5,088 bases of DNA from JARROD01 sp037384225 (GTDB lineage: Bacteria; Pseudomonadota; Gammaproteobacteria; Pseudomonadales; Cellvibrionaceae), in the NCBI GenBank assembly GCA_037384225.1, contig JARROD010000371.1, forward strand, positions 1 through 5,088, in the 5' to 3' direction. How positions within the stretch are numbered: the first letter of the stretch is position 1; each line of letters starts with the position of its first letter. A model generated the notes under the pieces. That model was not told where the DNA came from. It saw only the letters and a list, made by a program, of their open reading frames with translations, and searched no databases. A program made the position numbers and the translations under genes. Below are positions 1 through 5,088 of this stretch, in pieces.

Positions 1-54
1 GCTCGAACGAATGTTGGGAATCAGCAAATAGGTAAATAGCGCGCAAAGACACGA

Positions 55-75
55 TTGATACACATTAAGTATCAA
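55..75. repeat. Perfect 7-bp inverted repeat, possible operator or promoter element
   Basis: TTGATAC (55-61) and GTATCAA (69-75) are exact inverted copies around a 7-base spacer. The left arm resembles a -35 hexamer (TTGATA), but no good -10 lies at 16-18 bp; TAAAAT at 81-86 is 20 bp away. Another dyad, CCATTA-cc-TAATGG, follows at 97-110. Function is unknown; an operator-like site in front of whatever is transcribed rightward is one reading. Confidence 0.3.
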
Positions 76-117
76 ACACTTAAAATTTAACGCGAGCCAT
101 TACCTAATGGAGAATTT

Positions 118-180
118 ATGCCCCTGTTGATTCAATCAAACAAAAAACAGCGGGACAAAAAACAAAGAAAAGCTAGCTGA
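118..180 (+). CDS. Possible 20-residue basic small protein
   Basis: An ATG at 118 is preceded by GGAG (109-112) at about 5 bases, and is followed by 20 sense codons ending in TGA at 178-180. The product would begin MPLLIQSN and continue as a Lys/Gln/Arg-rich tail with about seven basic residues. Such a composition can arise by chance in A-rich DNA, and nothing here is recognisable as a family. The upstream dyads and the well-spaced ribosome binding site are the only support. The TAGCT-gaaag-AGCTA hairpin at 174-188 begins in its last codons. Confidence 0.15.
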   Translation: MPLLIQSNKKQRDKKQRKAS

Positions 181-256
181 AAGAGCTACCTATGGCGAAG
201 CCCAACATCAAAACTGTCATTTTCGGGAAAATCATATTGAGCCTCCTATTTATGGT

Positions 257-299
257 AAGACGTTTTTCTGACAAGACGTTTTCAATTAAACGTCAGAAA
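257..299. repeat. Compound direct and inverted repeat
   Basis: AAGACGTTTT occurs twice, at 257-266 and 273-282, with a 16-base period. The second copy takes part in an inverted repeat: TTTCTG (265-270) can pair with CAGAAA (294-299), and ACGTTT (276-281) with AAACGT (288-293) around a 6-base loop, leaving a 5-base bulge. No T-run follows on either strand, so it does not read as an intrinsic terminator. A protein-binding site or a degraded repeat is possible. Confidence 0.35.
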
Positions 300-474
300 G
301 GGTAAAAATTTAACAATAAACCTCACAGCCCAAGGAATCTGAGACGGCGCAAATATAGTACCAATAATAAATTAACGCAACCCCCAATATTACTATTTAT
401 CAAATATTCTCGAGAATCAGACGTTTTCCGCAGTGACTAAATTTTTAGAATCCCTGACGCTTGAGTTACCCTTA

Positions 475-487
475 CCGGCTGGGCCGG
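475..487 (-). terminator. GC hairpin downstream of dusC, weak terminator candidate
   Basis: CCGGC-tgg-GCCGG forms a perfect 5-bp stem starting 27 bases beyond the dusC stop codon on the minus strand. No U-rich tract follows it in the direction of dusC transcription, so it lacks the second half of an intrinsic terminator. It may instead mark the 3' end of the mRNA against exonucleases. Confidence 0.2.
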
Positions 488-513
488 GCTTCGAAAGAAT
501 CACATTAAGAATT

Positions 514-1503
514 TTAAACACGTCTCGCAGGACTAACTTCGGATCGAGACTGAAATTGCTTACATTCCGCAAAAACCCGCTCAAATTCATCGAGCTGGTG
601 AAAACGTTTAACCCTATCAAAAAACACCTGTGCCAGTGGATATTGCCGGCGCAGGTACGATAACCATTGTTTGACCCGATTCCCCAAAAACCGAGCCGGG
701 TAACTACGGGCCGTCACACAGTGATAATCGTACAAATGCTCCAAAACCTGACACCACTCCATCGGACCATAGGTTTGCTCACCACAAGCCGCCTTTATTT
801 GCAACGCCAGATCAGGACAAGCCAACAGCCCCCGCCCCAACATGAAATCACTACAACCCGTTATTTGCCGGCAACGTTGAAAATCACTGACCGACCAAAT
901 CTCACCGTTGGCAATCACCGGAATAGCGATATGCTCACGGATATCGGCAATATACTCCCAATAAGCCGGTGGCTTATAGCCTTCGACCTTAGTACGGGCG
1001 TGTACCGTCAACTCCTGGGCGCCACCGGCATAGACAGCCTGCGCATTTTCTAAATAACGCGCTTTATCGTCATAGCCCAAACGAATTTTTGCCGTCACCG
1101 GTACAGTCGCGGGCACGGCCTGGCGAACAGCATGCACAATGTTGTACACCCGCTGAGGCTCCCTCAGCAAACAGGCGCCGCCATCTCGACGATTCACCGT
1201 CCGCGCCGGACAACCAAAGTTAAGATCAATACCGCAAGCACCAAGACCGGCTGCTTTCGCCGCATTCTCCGCCACAGGTCCAGGCTGTCCTCCAAGCAAT
1301 TGCACCCGCACCGGAATACCTGAATGAGTTTTGCTTTGATTGGCAAGTTCAGGGCAATTGAGCTTAAAAACCTTGCTGGGGAGCACATGGTCCATAACCC
1401 GCACAAATTCCGTTACGCAGACATCAACACCGCCAATTCCCGTCAACAACGCTCTGAAATGATGATCGACAACGCCTTCCATCGGCGCTAAAAATAAACG
1501 CAT
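514..1503 (-). CDS. dusC: tRNA-dihydrouridine(16) synthase DusC
   Basis: Flavin (FMN) and NADPH-dependent enzyme that reduces a uridine in the D-loop of tRNAs to dihydrouridine; the DusC branch modifies U16. The 329-residue protein starts MRLFLAPMEGV, matching the E. coli DusC start, and contains the TEFVRV segment (31-36), the active-site motif DLNFGCPA with Cys98 in the E. coli position, RTVN (101-104), HARTK (169-172), VIANGEI (196-202), the FMN-phosphate loop LGRG (222-225) and VKQWLSYLRR (277-286). TEFVRV, RTVN and KQWLSYLR point to DusC rather than DusA or DusB. The ATG at 1503 is preferred over an in-frame TTG at 1512, because the latter adds three residues absent from the family and sits only 2 bases from a possible AGG. 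E. coli DusC is about 315 residues; the extra ones are at the C terminus. No ribosome binding site is strong. It is transcribed alone, away from the porin. Confidence 0.96.
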   Translation of the reverse strand: MRLFLAPMEGVVDHHFRALLTGIGGVDVCVTEFVRVMDHVLPSKVFKLNCPELANQSKTHSGIPVRVQLLGGQPGPVAENAAKAAGLGACGIDLNFGCPARTVNRRDGGACLLREPQRVYNIVHAVRQAVPATVPVTAKIRLGYDDKARYLENAQAVYAGGAQELTVHARTKVEGYKPPAYWEYIADIREHIAIPVIANGEIWSVSDFQRCRQITGCSDFMLGRGLLACPDLALQIKAACGEQTYGPMEWCQVLEHLYDYHCVTARSYPARFLGNRVKQWLSYLRRQYPLAQVFFDRVKRFHQLDEFERVFAECKQFQSRSEVSPARRV

Positions 1504-1604
1504 AACAGCCAAAACCTAAACGGTAGTTACCCAGTACCCATTGGAGTAATTCACGGGGACATGGAGCGATAACACACTTGCCTTGTCAATTCATCCCATC
1601 CATT

Positions 1605-1622
1605 AGGGTCGTGCACGACCCT
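1605..1622. repeat. 18-bp perfect palindrome
   Basis: AGGGTCGTGCACGACCCT reads identically on both strands. It lies in the spacer between dusC and the porin, at the start of the open frame that carries the transposase remnant, and may be a leftover transposon end, a REP-like unit or a binding site. No second copy is present in the window. Confidence 0.55.
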
Positions 1623-1783
1623 TAGACGCTCTGAAGGACGCCAAAGGCAAAACGACCTCGCAATTTACCATATGTGGAGTATTCAAAAAAATACAACCTC
1701 AGAGGAAGGATATCCTGACCTTCGTGGAGCACGAGGGTGCCGACTCACATAACAACTACAGTGAATATACCCAAAGCGTTTGA
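1622..1783 (+). pseudogene. Transposase C-terminal remnant (IS66-like, tentative)
   Basis: A stop-free stretch (open from 1607 to the TGA at 1781) contains the peptide LTFVEHEGADSHNNYSEY (codons 1715-1768). This resembles the conserved C-terminal block of IS66-like DDE transposases, where a hydrophobic F(L/V)xxEGV segment is followed by NN(H/Y)(A/S)E. In those proteins the frame continues for many residues with an Arg/Lys-rich stretch; here it ends five codons later, and there is no start codon or catalytic N-terminal part. I read it as a short relic of an insertion sequence next to the palindrome at 1605-1622. The assignment rests on remembered motif similarity only; a chance open frame is the alternative. 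Confidence 0.4.
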
Positions 1784-1918
1784 GATTTAGGTGCATGCAC
1801 TAAAATGCGTCTGTCGCAGAAAAAAATCCAGCTGTTAAGCAAGTTTTCCATGGAAATTACAAAGGAATTCAATAAGCTTAAGGTAACATATTTTCATAAT
1901 GGGATATGGGGATGGAGT

Positions 1919-3142
1919 ATGAACACCAATCGTATTTCAAGCCTTGCCATAGCAATCGCCTTGCTGAAAATTTCCCTGCAAACCGCAGCTGTCGCATCAA
2001 GTGATGAGACAGCCTCAAAGGCTGCCGAAACACGCACGGAAGAGGCCGCCCAGGGCACAGTTGAAGGAAGCCTGGAAAAACGCGAGGAAACGGACGGTGT
2101 CCGTCTTGGGGGAGCGCTGAGCTTCACCTACTTCTACCTTGATTTTTCCGACCATAGCAAGAATAAGGGTGGAGACATGGAGCTGGATAATTTCCGGCTC
2201 AAGGTGGACGGTCGGCAAGACGACCTGTCGCTCCACGTCGAGTATCAGTGGTACAGTTTCCAGGATGCCCTCTACCAGGGTTGGGTAGGCTACCGGGTCA
2301 GCGACGCCTGGCAGTGGCAACTGGGCGTGACGCGAGTCCCGTTCGGATTGCTGCCCTACGGCTCGCATAGTTTTCTGTATTCCCTTCCCTTCTACATCGG
2401 GCTCGAGGATGACAATGACTTCGGGCTGAAAATGATTTGGGATCGTGGAGGCTGGAACCTCCAACTCGCCTTTTTCAAGAATGCGGAGTGGGGGAATGCC
2501 TCGAAACTGGAGAGAGCTTCCTTTGACGTCGTTGTCAATACACAGAGCAACGAAGAGGCCAACCAGCTCAACGGGCGCCTGACCCGCATTTTCGAGCATG
2601 GGGGTCTCGGTTCAAGCGAAGTGGGACTGTCCGGACAATGGGGCGGGATCTATAATTCGACGACGGAAGATTCTGGCGACATGTGGGCGGCGGCCGCCCA
2701 CTTCAACGGGGTTTATGGGCCACTCAACCTTCAGATAGAAGCGATTTCTTATCGTTACCATCCGGAAAATCCCGCTGGCGTCAGTGGCGACACCATCGAA
2801 GTCGGCGCCTTCGGAGTCTCCTCCCTGGTCGCTTCGGAGGCGGAGATCTACCTGGTCAACCTGGCCTATGATGTCCCGGTACGCTGGGGTCCCATTGAGA
2901 AGCTGACCTTTTACAATGATTACGCCACCCTGGCGAAGCGCGCCGATTTCCCCTATTCCCATTTCAATGCCACCGGCTGCTTTGTTTCCGCCGGTCCACT
3001 CTACGCTTACGTGGATTACTTCCAAGGGAAGAATGCCCTGTTTCTGGGTGGCGGAACCAATCCGTACGGCGCTGCCGCAGATTCGGACGACGAATGGCAT
3101 GCGAGGTTTAACATCAATGTTGGGTACAATTTCAATTTTTGA
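1919..3142 (+). CDS. Outer-membrane porin, phosphate-selective porin O/P-like
   Basis: The predicted product is a 407-residue beta-barrel channel of the outer membrane. It begins with a signal peptide: MNTNR, a hydrophobic core (SLAIAIALLKISL, 8-20) and a likely cleavage after AVA at 24-26. A Glu/Lys/Thr-rich linker (27-60) follows, then alternating aromatic/polar strands from about residue 61 to the end. QLGVTRVPFGL (134-144) with the following PFYIGLEDDNDFGLK resembles the G-x-x-(R/K)-x-PFG segment of OprO/OprP-like porins. The last residue is Phe (YNFNF), the signal for BAM-dependent insertion. The ATG at 1919 is preferred over an in-frame ATG at 1805 because it places the signal peptide at the N terminus and has a purine-rich GGGGATGGAG just upstream. 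The gene is visibly GC-richer than its AT-rich flanks and stands alone. The substrate cannot be inferred: no phosphate-transport gene is nearby. Confidence 0.82.
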   Translation: MNTNRISSLAIAIALLKISLQTAAVASSDETASKAAETRTEEAAQGTVEGSLEKREETDGVRLGGALSFTYFYLDFSDHSKNKGGDMELDNFRLKVDGRQDDLSLHVEYQWYSFQDALYQGWVGYRVSDAWQWQLGVTRVPFGLLPYGSHSFLYSLPFYIGLEDDNDFGLKMIWDRGGWNLQLAFFKNAEWGNASKLERASFDVVVNTQSNEEANQLNGRLTRIFEHGGLGSSEVGLSGQWGGIYNSTTEDSGDMWAAAAHFNGVYGPLNLQIEAISYRYHPENPAGVSGDTIEVGAFGVSSLVASEAEIYLVNLAYDVPVRWGPIEKLTFYNDYATLAKRADFPYSHFNATGCFVSAGPLYAYVDYFQGKNALFLGGGTNPYGAAADSDDEWHARFNINVGYNFNF

Positions 3143-3167
3143 TGCCAACTGGCCCGTCCGGCGTCCT

Positions 3168-3183
3168 GCCCGGAAGCCGGGGC
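3168..3183 (+). terminator. GC hairpin after the porin gene, weak terminator candidate
   Basis: GCCCGG-aag-CCGGGgC gives a 5-6 bp GC stem 26 bases after the porin stop. No T-run follows, so a role as an intrinsic terminator is doubtful; mRNA 3'-end protection is an alternative. Confidence 0.2.
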
Positions 3184-3373
3184 GGAAGACAGGATCCATA
3201 CGTTTCCCAAGTCTAATCATATACCGTATGGCAAATCATGGAGAACGACGCCGGGGTGCATGATCTTTGCCGTATAAAATGCATAAATAAAAATAAAGCA
3301 CAATAACAAGAGCATAAACTGGCCTCGTTCATCGTTTCGTCCACTAACGCTGCCAATCGATCCGGTCAGAGGA

Positions 3374-3465
3374 GGTGCTGTCCCTCCAGAGACACGCCGT
3401 AACCCCTTCCCTGGGGGCTCGCTTGCGGCATCCCTGCCGCAAACGGTCCCTGGAGGGACAGCACC
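3374..3465. repeat. 92-bp MITE-like element with nested hairpin
   Basis: The ends are perfect 16-bp inverted repeats: GGTGCTGTCCCTCCAG at 3374-3389 and its complement at 3450-3465. Inside lies a second dyad, TTGCGGCA-tccc-TGCCGCAA (3423-3442). The element has no gene of its own. Flanks GAGGA and GAGAA match at 4 of 5 bases, a possible worn target duplication. This modular design is, as I recall, typical of small non-autonomous repeats found in many copies in methanotroph-like gammaproteobacteria. It opens the antitoxin ORF: reading through it is free of stops in the antitoxin frame and provides residues 1-30. Its outer arms could also fold in mRNA and sequester the GGAGG at 3371-3375. Confidence 0.88.
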
Positions 3466-3716
3466 GAGAAAGCTTCTTCCTCACCAAAAATGGCGCAACA
3501 TTGTACTATGCCATACCCGTTGATCAGGTTTTGATGGATCATGGCTCCCGTCTGGCAATAGCGTTTAACCTGTATAAAAATAAAGCGTTGACAATCGGTC
3601 AGGCAGCCAAACTGGCTGAGTTGTCAGTTGAAGAATTTATGGTCGAAGCAGGTAAGGCGGGTATTCCTGTGATCGACTATGACGATGACGTTCCGGATTC
3701 TGAAATTTCTGTTTAA
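3375..3716 (+). CDS. UPF0175 antitoxin, N terminus replaced by a repeat element
   Basis: Antitoxin half of a UPF0175/DUF3368 type II module; such proteins normally neutralise the PIN-like toxin and repress their promoter. From the GTG at 3375 the ORF has 113 codons. Residues 1-30 are encoded by the 92-bp repeat. Residues 32-54 (ESFFLTKNG...AIPVDQVL) resemble the beta-hairpin of Phd-type antitoxins. Residues 59-103 are the UPF0175 domain: RLAIAFNLYKNKALTIGQAAKLA, then LSVEEFM and GIPVIDYDDD, a helix-turn-helix-like segment. The GTG abuts GGAG with no spacing, so it is a poor start. ATG 3534 has AGG 5 bases upstream and would give a 60-residue protein holding the whole UPF0175 part; translation may begin there. 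The stop is 8 bases before the toxin ATG. It may be a 5'-truncated gene that still produces the UPF0175 domain. Confidence 0.68.
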   Translation: MLSLQRHAVTPSLGARLRHPCRKRSLEGQHRESFFLTKNGATLYYAIPVDQVLMDHGSRLAIAFNLYKNKALTIGQAAKLAELSVEEFMVEAGKAGIPVIDYDDDVPDSEISV

Positions 3717-3724
3717 GGTTACCT

Positions 3725-4170
3725 ATGAAAATAGTGGTAGCGGACACCACGCCTCTTATCGTGCTTGGTCGTTTAGATTTACTCGATAAAGTCGTTGAAT
3801 TATTAGGGGTTGTATACGTAACTTCCTCCGTTGTGCAGGAATGCACCGGCAACAGAAAATTGCCTGGCGCTAAAAAAATAGCGTCTGCTCTTGAGCGGCG
3901 TATCATTTCAGTGAGTGATGAGTTTGACCCAGAGGTTTCCGATCGATTGAATTTGGATCGTGGTGAATCTGAGGCAATCGCGTTGGCATTAGCTTATCAA
4001 TGCCCCCTGTTAATTGACGAAAGAAAAGGTCGAAGAATCGCGAGAGAACTGCTAAGAATCACGGTGTGATTGATGCAGTCGCCCCACTACTAAGGCAGCT
4101 TGATGAAATGGGTATTTATATGAGCGCTAATGTTAAATCTCAAATACTTATAAAATCTGGAGAAGCATAG
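3725..4170 (+). pseudogene. DUF3368 PIN-like toxin, broken by a frameshifting deletion
   Basis: Toxin half of the module; DUF3368 proteins belong to the PIN-domain ribonuclease group. The start is secure: AAGG (3715-3718), overlapping the antitoxin stop, lies 6 bases before the ATG. The metal-binding acidic residues are visible: Asp7 in VVADTTPLI, Glu39 in VVQEC, DRGESEAIALA (78-88) and Asp98-Glu99 in LLIDER. The frame stops at 4069 after 114 codons, short of the usual roughly 150. The missing C terminus is intact in another frame: from 4051 it reads AKNHGVIDAV, then PLLRQLDEMG, and ends at the TAG of 4168-4170. Joining codon 109 (REL) to this 39-residue tail lacks about a dozen residues that normally form a G-x-x-V-x-GTLGVLL strand. 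I infer an internal deletion at about 4049-4053 whose length is not a multiple of three. A truncated but folded product cannot be excluded. Confidence 0.85.
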
Positions 4171-4234
4171 GCAGTATACATATTCAATATGGAGGGCTTA
4201 ATTTTGACCAAACTTTTGAGCTTCCCTTCCTTAT

Positions 4235-4252
4235 CACTAGCGGTAACTAGTG
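4235..4252. repeat. Inverted repeat CACTAG-cggtaa-CTAGTG
   Basis: A perfect 6-bp dyad with a 6-base spacer, flanked farther out by AGCTT (4219-4223) and AAGCT (4255-4259), which could extend the stem across a bulge. There is no T-run after it. Function unknown; it lies 65 bases past the toxin remnant. Confidence 0.35.
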
Positions 4253-4319
4253 GAAAGCTTAGCTGAATGGGAATAAAAATTGCCGAAATGGAGATAACAA
4301 ACTCAATTTATGTTGAGGA

Positions 4320-4470
4320 GTGATGCCAGCCAAGCAGTTTACCGGTTGTGGGGTCTCTGAAAGAGATAAGGCAAGGGAGCCATAGGCTAAGGCTCTTAGT
4401 GTGAATGCCGTCAAAGCCAGTGACTGGACTGAAGCGCTAATGAGTGATAAGGGTGGCTTCCCACTTCTGA
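4320..4470 (+). ncRNA. Candidate structured RNA or intron remnant (unidentified)
   Basis: Five compact stems follow each other: CAGCC/GGTTG (4327-4348), TCTCT-gaa-AGAGA (4354-4366), GAGCC/GGCTC (4377-4395), CCAG-tga-CTGG (4417-4427) and GTGG-cttc-CCAC (4453-4464). The segment is richer in G and C than its surroundings, and it begins GTGATGCC, loosely like the GUGYG start of group II introns. No domain V, no reverse transcriptase and no 3' half are visible, so at most a 5' fragment could be present. I do not recognise a specific RNA family. A chance cluster of small stems is possible. Confidence 0.25.
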
Positions 4471-4738
4471 AACCAAATTCTTTGAAAACCAATTTGTTAA
4501 TTTCTTTTTTAGCAGACCATCATCTCGACTTTTCAAATTTACAGTCAACCTCAATGACACTATGTACCTTTCAAAGTACTAGTTTAATGGATTAAAAAAC
4601 CTTCCCGCTTAAAAATAATGAGAAAACCCAAGAGGACTATAAAAAGGGAGGTTGTTAAAAAAGAGATTAATTTTGCCGCTTTCGGGGTTGCAAATGACAC
4701 AGAAATTTGACTCGCTCTGTCATTAGTTGATGGGGCTT

Positions 4739-4763
4739 ACATATTCTACTGGCTAGAATATGT
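4739..4763. repeat. Perfect 10-bp stem with 5-base loop
   Basis: ACATATTCTA (4739-4748) and TAGAATATGT (4754-4763) pair completely around CTGGC. No T-run follows, which argues against a terminator. An operator for a dimeric regulator or a transposon-end relic would fit. No complete gene lies close enough to assign a target. Confidence 0.5.
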
Positions 4764-4939
4764 TCTGCTAGAGATGATTCAGGAGACAATTTTGATGTAT
4801 TAGATGACAATATTTGACCCTATTTTTATCGCAAACCCCGTGGCCAAAACGGGCAAAAAGTCGCAAATTGGTTGGCCAGCTACAGTCACTGGGCTCGCTT
4901 AAAAAATTTACCTTGCTTGTACAGTGAAAATAAGAAGTG

Positions 4940-4954
4940 TGGCAGAGAATGCCA
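4940..4954 (-). terminator. Possible tRNA-Asp terminator
   Basis: TGGCA-gagaa-TGCCA is a perfect 5-bp stem 36 bases beyond the tRNA-Asp 3' end on the minus strand. The sequence after it in that direction is only moderately T-rich, so termination here is a weak inference. Confidence 0.2.
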
Positions 4955-4990
4955 AAACCAACCTAATTAATTGATTTTAAAGGAATTAAA

Positions 4991-5067
4991 TGGCGGACCG
5001 GACGGGACTCGAACCCGCGACCTCCGGCGTGACAGGCCGGCATTCTAACCAGCTGAACTACCGGTCC
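4991..5067 (-). tRNA. tRNA-Asp (anticodon GUC)
   Basis: A 77-base tRNA on the minus strand decoding GAC/GAU. The acceptor arms GGACCGG and CCGGTCC pair completely and are followed by G and an encoded CCA end. The D-arm GTTC-AGCTGGTTA-GAAT, the anticodon stem CCGGC/GCCGG with loop CTGTCAC, and the T-arm GCGGG-TTCGAGT-CCCGT are all present. The anticodon GTC is at 5031-5033 on the plus strand. The layout follows the E. coli tRNA-Asp closely, with a stronger acceptor and anticodon stem. Its promoter would be mostly to the right of the window. A conventional U at D-loop position 16 is the type of site modified by DusC, encoded at the other end of the window. Confidence 0.98.
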
Positions 5068-5088
5068 GCGATGCACTTAAGCAGTGGT

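Larger units (their letters stand above)
1..513. other. Region without a convincing gene (inverted repeats only)
   Basis: All three forward frames close within the first 39 bases, so at most the last few codons of an upstream gene could lie at the left edge; none can be recognised. The rest is AT-rich. It holds several short dyads (55-75, 97-110, 174-188, 265-299) and a GC hairpin at 475-487 just past the end of dusC, plus one possible very short ORF (118-180). I see no tRNA, rRNA or known riboswitch signature. The open frames over 417-663 are shadows of, or tails beyond, the dusC 3' end. Confidence 0.6.
1504..1918. other. Spacer between dusC and porin gene
   Basis: This divergent intergenic region must hold both promoters. 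On the minus strand TTGACA (complement of 1584-1589) would suit a dusC -35 box, but no matching -10 lies at 16-18 bp. On the plus strand TTGAGA (1780-1785) and TAAAAT (1801-1806) are only 15 bp apart, and CATAAT at 1895-1900 lacks a clear -35. A 10-bp palindrome GTGCATGCAC occupies 1791-1800. The open frame continues upstream of the porin ATG to 1805, but that part is AT-rich and unlike a secretion signal, so I count it as leader. Confidence 0.4.
4171..4990. other. Long region without a convincing gene, hairpin-rich
   Basis: Some 820 AT-rich bases separate the broken toxin from tRNA-Asp. No frame has recognisable protein motifs. Two short ORFs are weak: 4401-4595 (GTG start, 64 codons, overlapping the hairpin cluster) and 4804-4902 (ATG start, 32 codons; an AGGAG at 4781-4785 instead serves a start-Tyr-stop triplet at 4795 in the same frame). 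Dyads are frequent: 4235-4252, 4327-4464, 4598-4653 (imperfect AACCTTCCC/GGGAGGTT), 4693-4724, 4739-4763 and 4940-4954. I found no duplicate of the tRNA-Asp 3' end that would mark an integrated element. Confidence 0.5.

Noticed and set aside
171..210. Riboswitch-like tandem hairpins (TAGCT-gaaag-AGCTA and GGC-gaa-GCC)
   Set aside because: The conserved core of cyclic di-GMP or other known riboswitches is absent, and no downstream gene on that strand is available to regulate.
667..1406. Other open frames over dusC on both strands
   Set aside because: They are shadows of a well-supported enzyme gene whose own frame carries all family motifs.
1504..1512. TTG start for dusC at 1512
   Set aside because: It adds three residues before the family-typical MRxxLAPMEGV start and has poor ribosome-binding spacing.
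1805..1918. Upstream ATG start for the porin, adding 38 residues
   Set aside because: The added segment is AT-rich and Lys-rich and would place the signal peptide internally. ATG 1919 gives a normal secretion signal.
2015..3220. Two long minus-strand open frames (2015-2599 and 2612-3220) antisense to the porin
   Set aside because: They lie within, or almost entirely within, a gene with a clear signal peptide, beta-strand pattern and terminal Phe. Their translations show no motif, and GC-rich coding DNA commonly leaves antisense frames open.
3374..3465. CRISPR or integron attachment site reading of the repeat
   Set aside because: There is a single unit, no spacer array, no cas or integrase gene, and the nested dyad structure fits a MITE-like element better.
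3637..3906. Minus-strand frame of 89 codons over the toxin-antitoxin junction
   Set aside because: It is antisense to two recognisable proteins and has no motif of its own.
4401..4595. GTG-started 64-codon ORF (and a 77-codon antisense frame at 4259-4492)
   Set aside because: Neither has a recognisable domain or a convincing ribosome binding site, and both overlap the hairpin cluster, which explains the sequence equally well.
4171..5067. Integration of an island at the tRNA-Asp gene
   Set aside because: tRNA 3' ends are common attachment sites, but there is no second copy of the tRNA end and no integrase in the window.

Overview
The window looks like a chromosomal segment of a gammaproteobacterium. 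The basis is a DusC-type tRNA-dihydrouridine synthase with the Cys98 spacing of the E. coli enzyme, a tRNA-Asp closely resembling the E. coli one with an encoded CCA end, and a nested-palindrome repeat of a kind I associate with environmental gammaproteobacteria such as methanotrophs. That last point is recollection, not a search result. Backbone genes are mixed with accessory, partly decayed material.

Layout: 1-513 holds no convincing gene, only several inverted repeats and one possible 20-codon ORF. 514-1503 (minus) is dusC. 1504-1918 separates dusC from a divergently transcribed porin and carries an 18-bp perfect palindrome and an apparent transposase C-terminal remnant. 1919-3142 (plus) is an outer-membrane porin resembling the phosphate-selective porin O/P family, with a signal peptide and a C-terminal Phe; it is visibly richer in G+C than its surroundings. 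3374-3465 is a 92-bp repeat with 16-bp perfect terminal inverted repeats. 3375-3716 and 3725-4170 form a type II toxin-antitoxin pair, UPF0175 antitoxin and DUF3368 PIN-like toxin. 4171-4990 has no convincing gene but contains a cluster of short hairpins and a strong 10-bp stem. 4991-5067 (minus) is tRNA-Asp(GUC).

The most interesting part is the toxin-antitoxin locus. The repeat lies at the front of the antitoxin ORF and supplies its first 30 codons, and the toxin has lost about a dozen codons with a frameshift, so its C-terminal third continues in another frame. The module appears caught in the course of decay. dusC and tRNA-Asp both serve tRNA biology but are about 3.5 kb apart and not in one transcript; the porin and toxin-antitoxin genes have no visible functional link to them.
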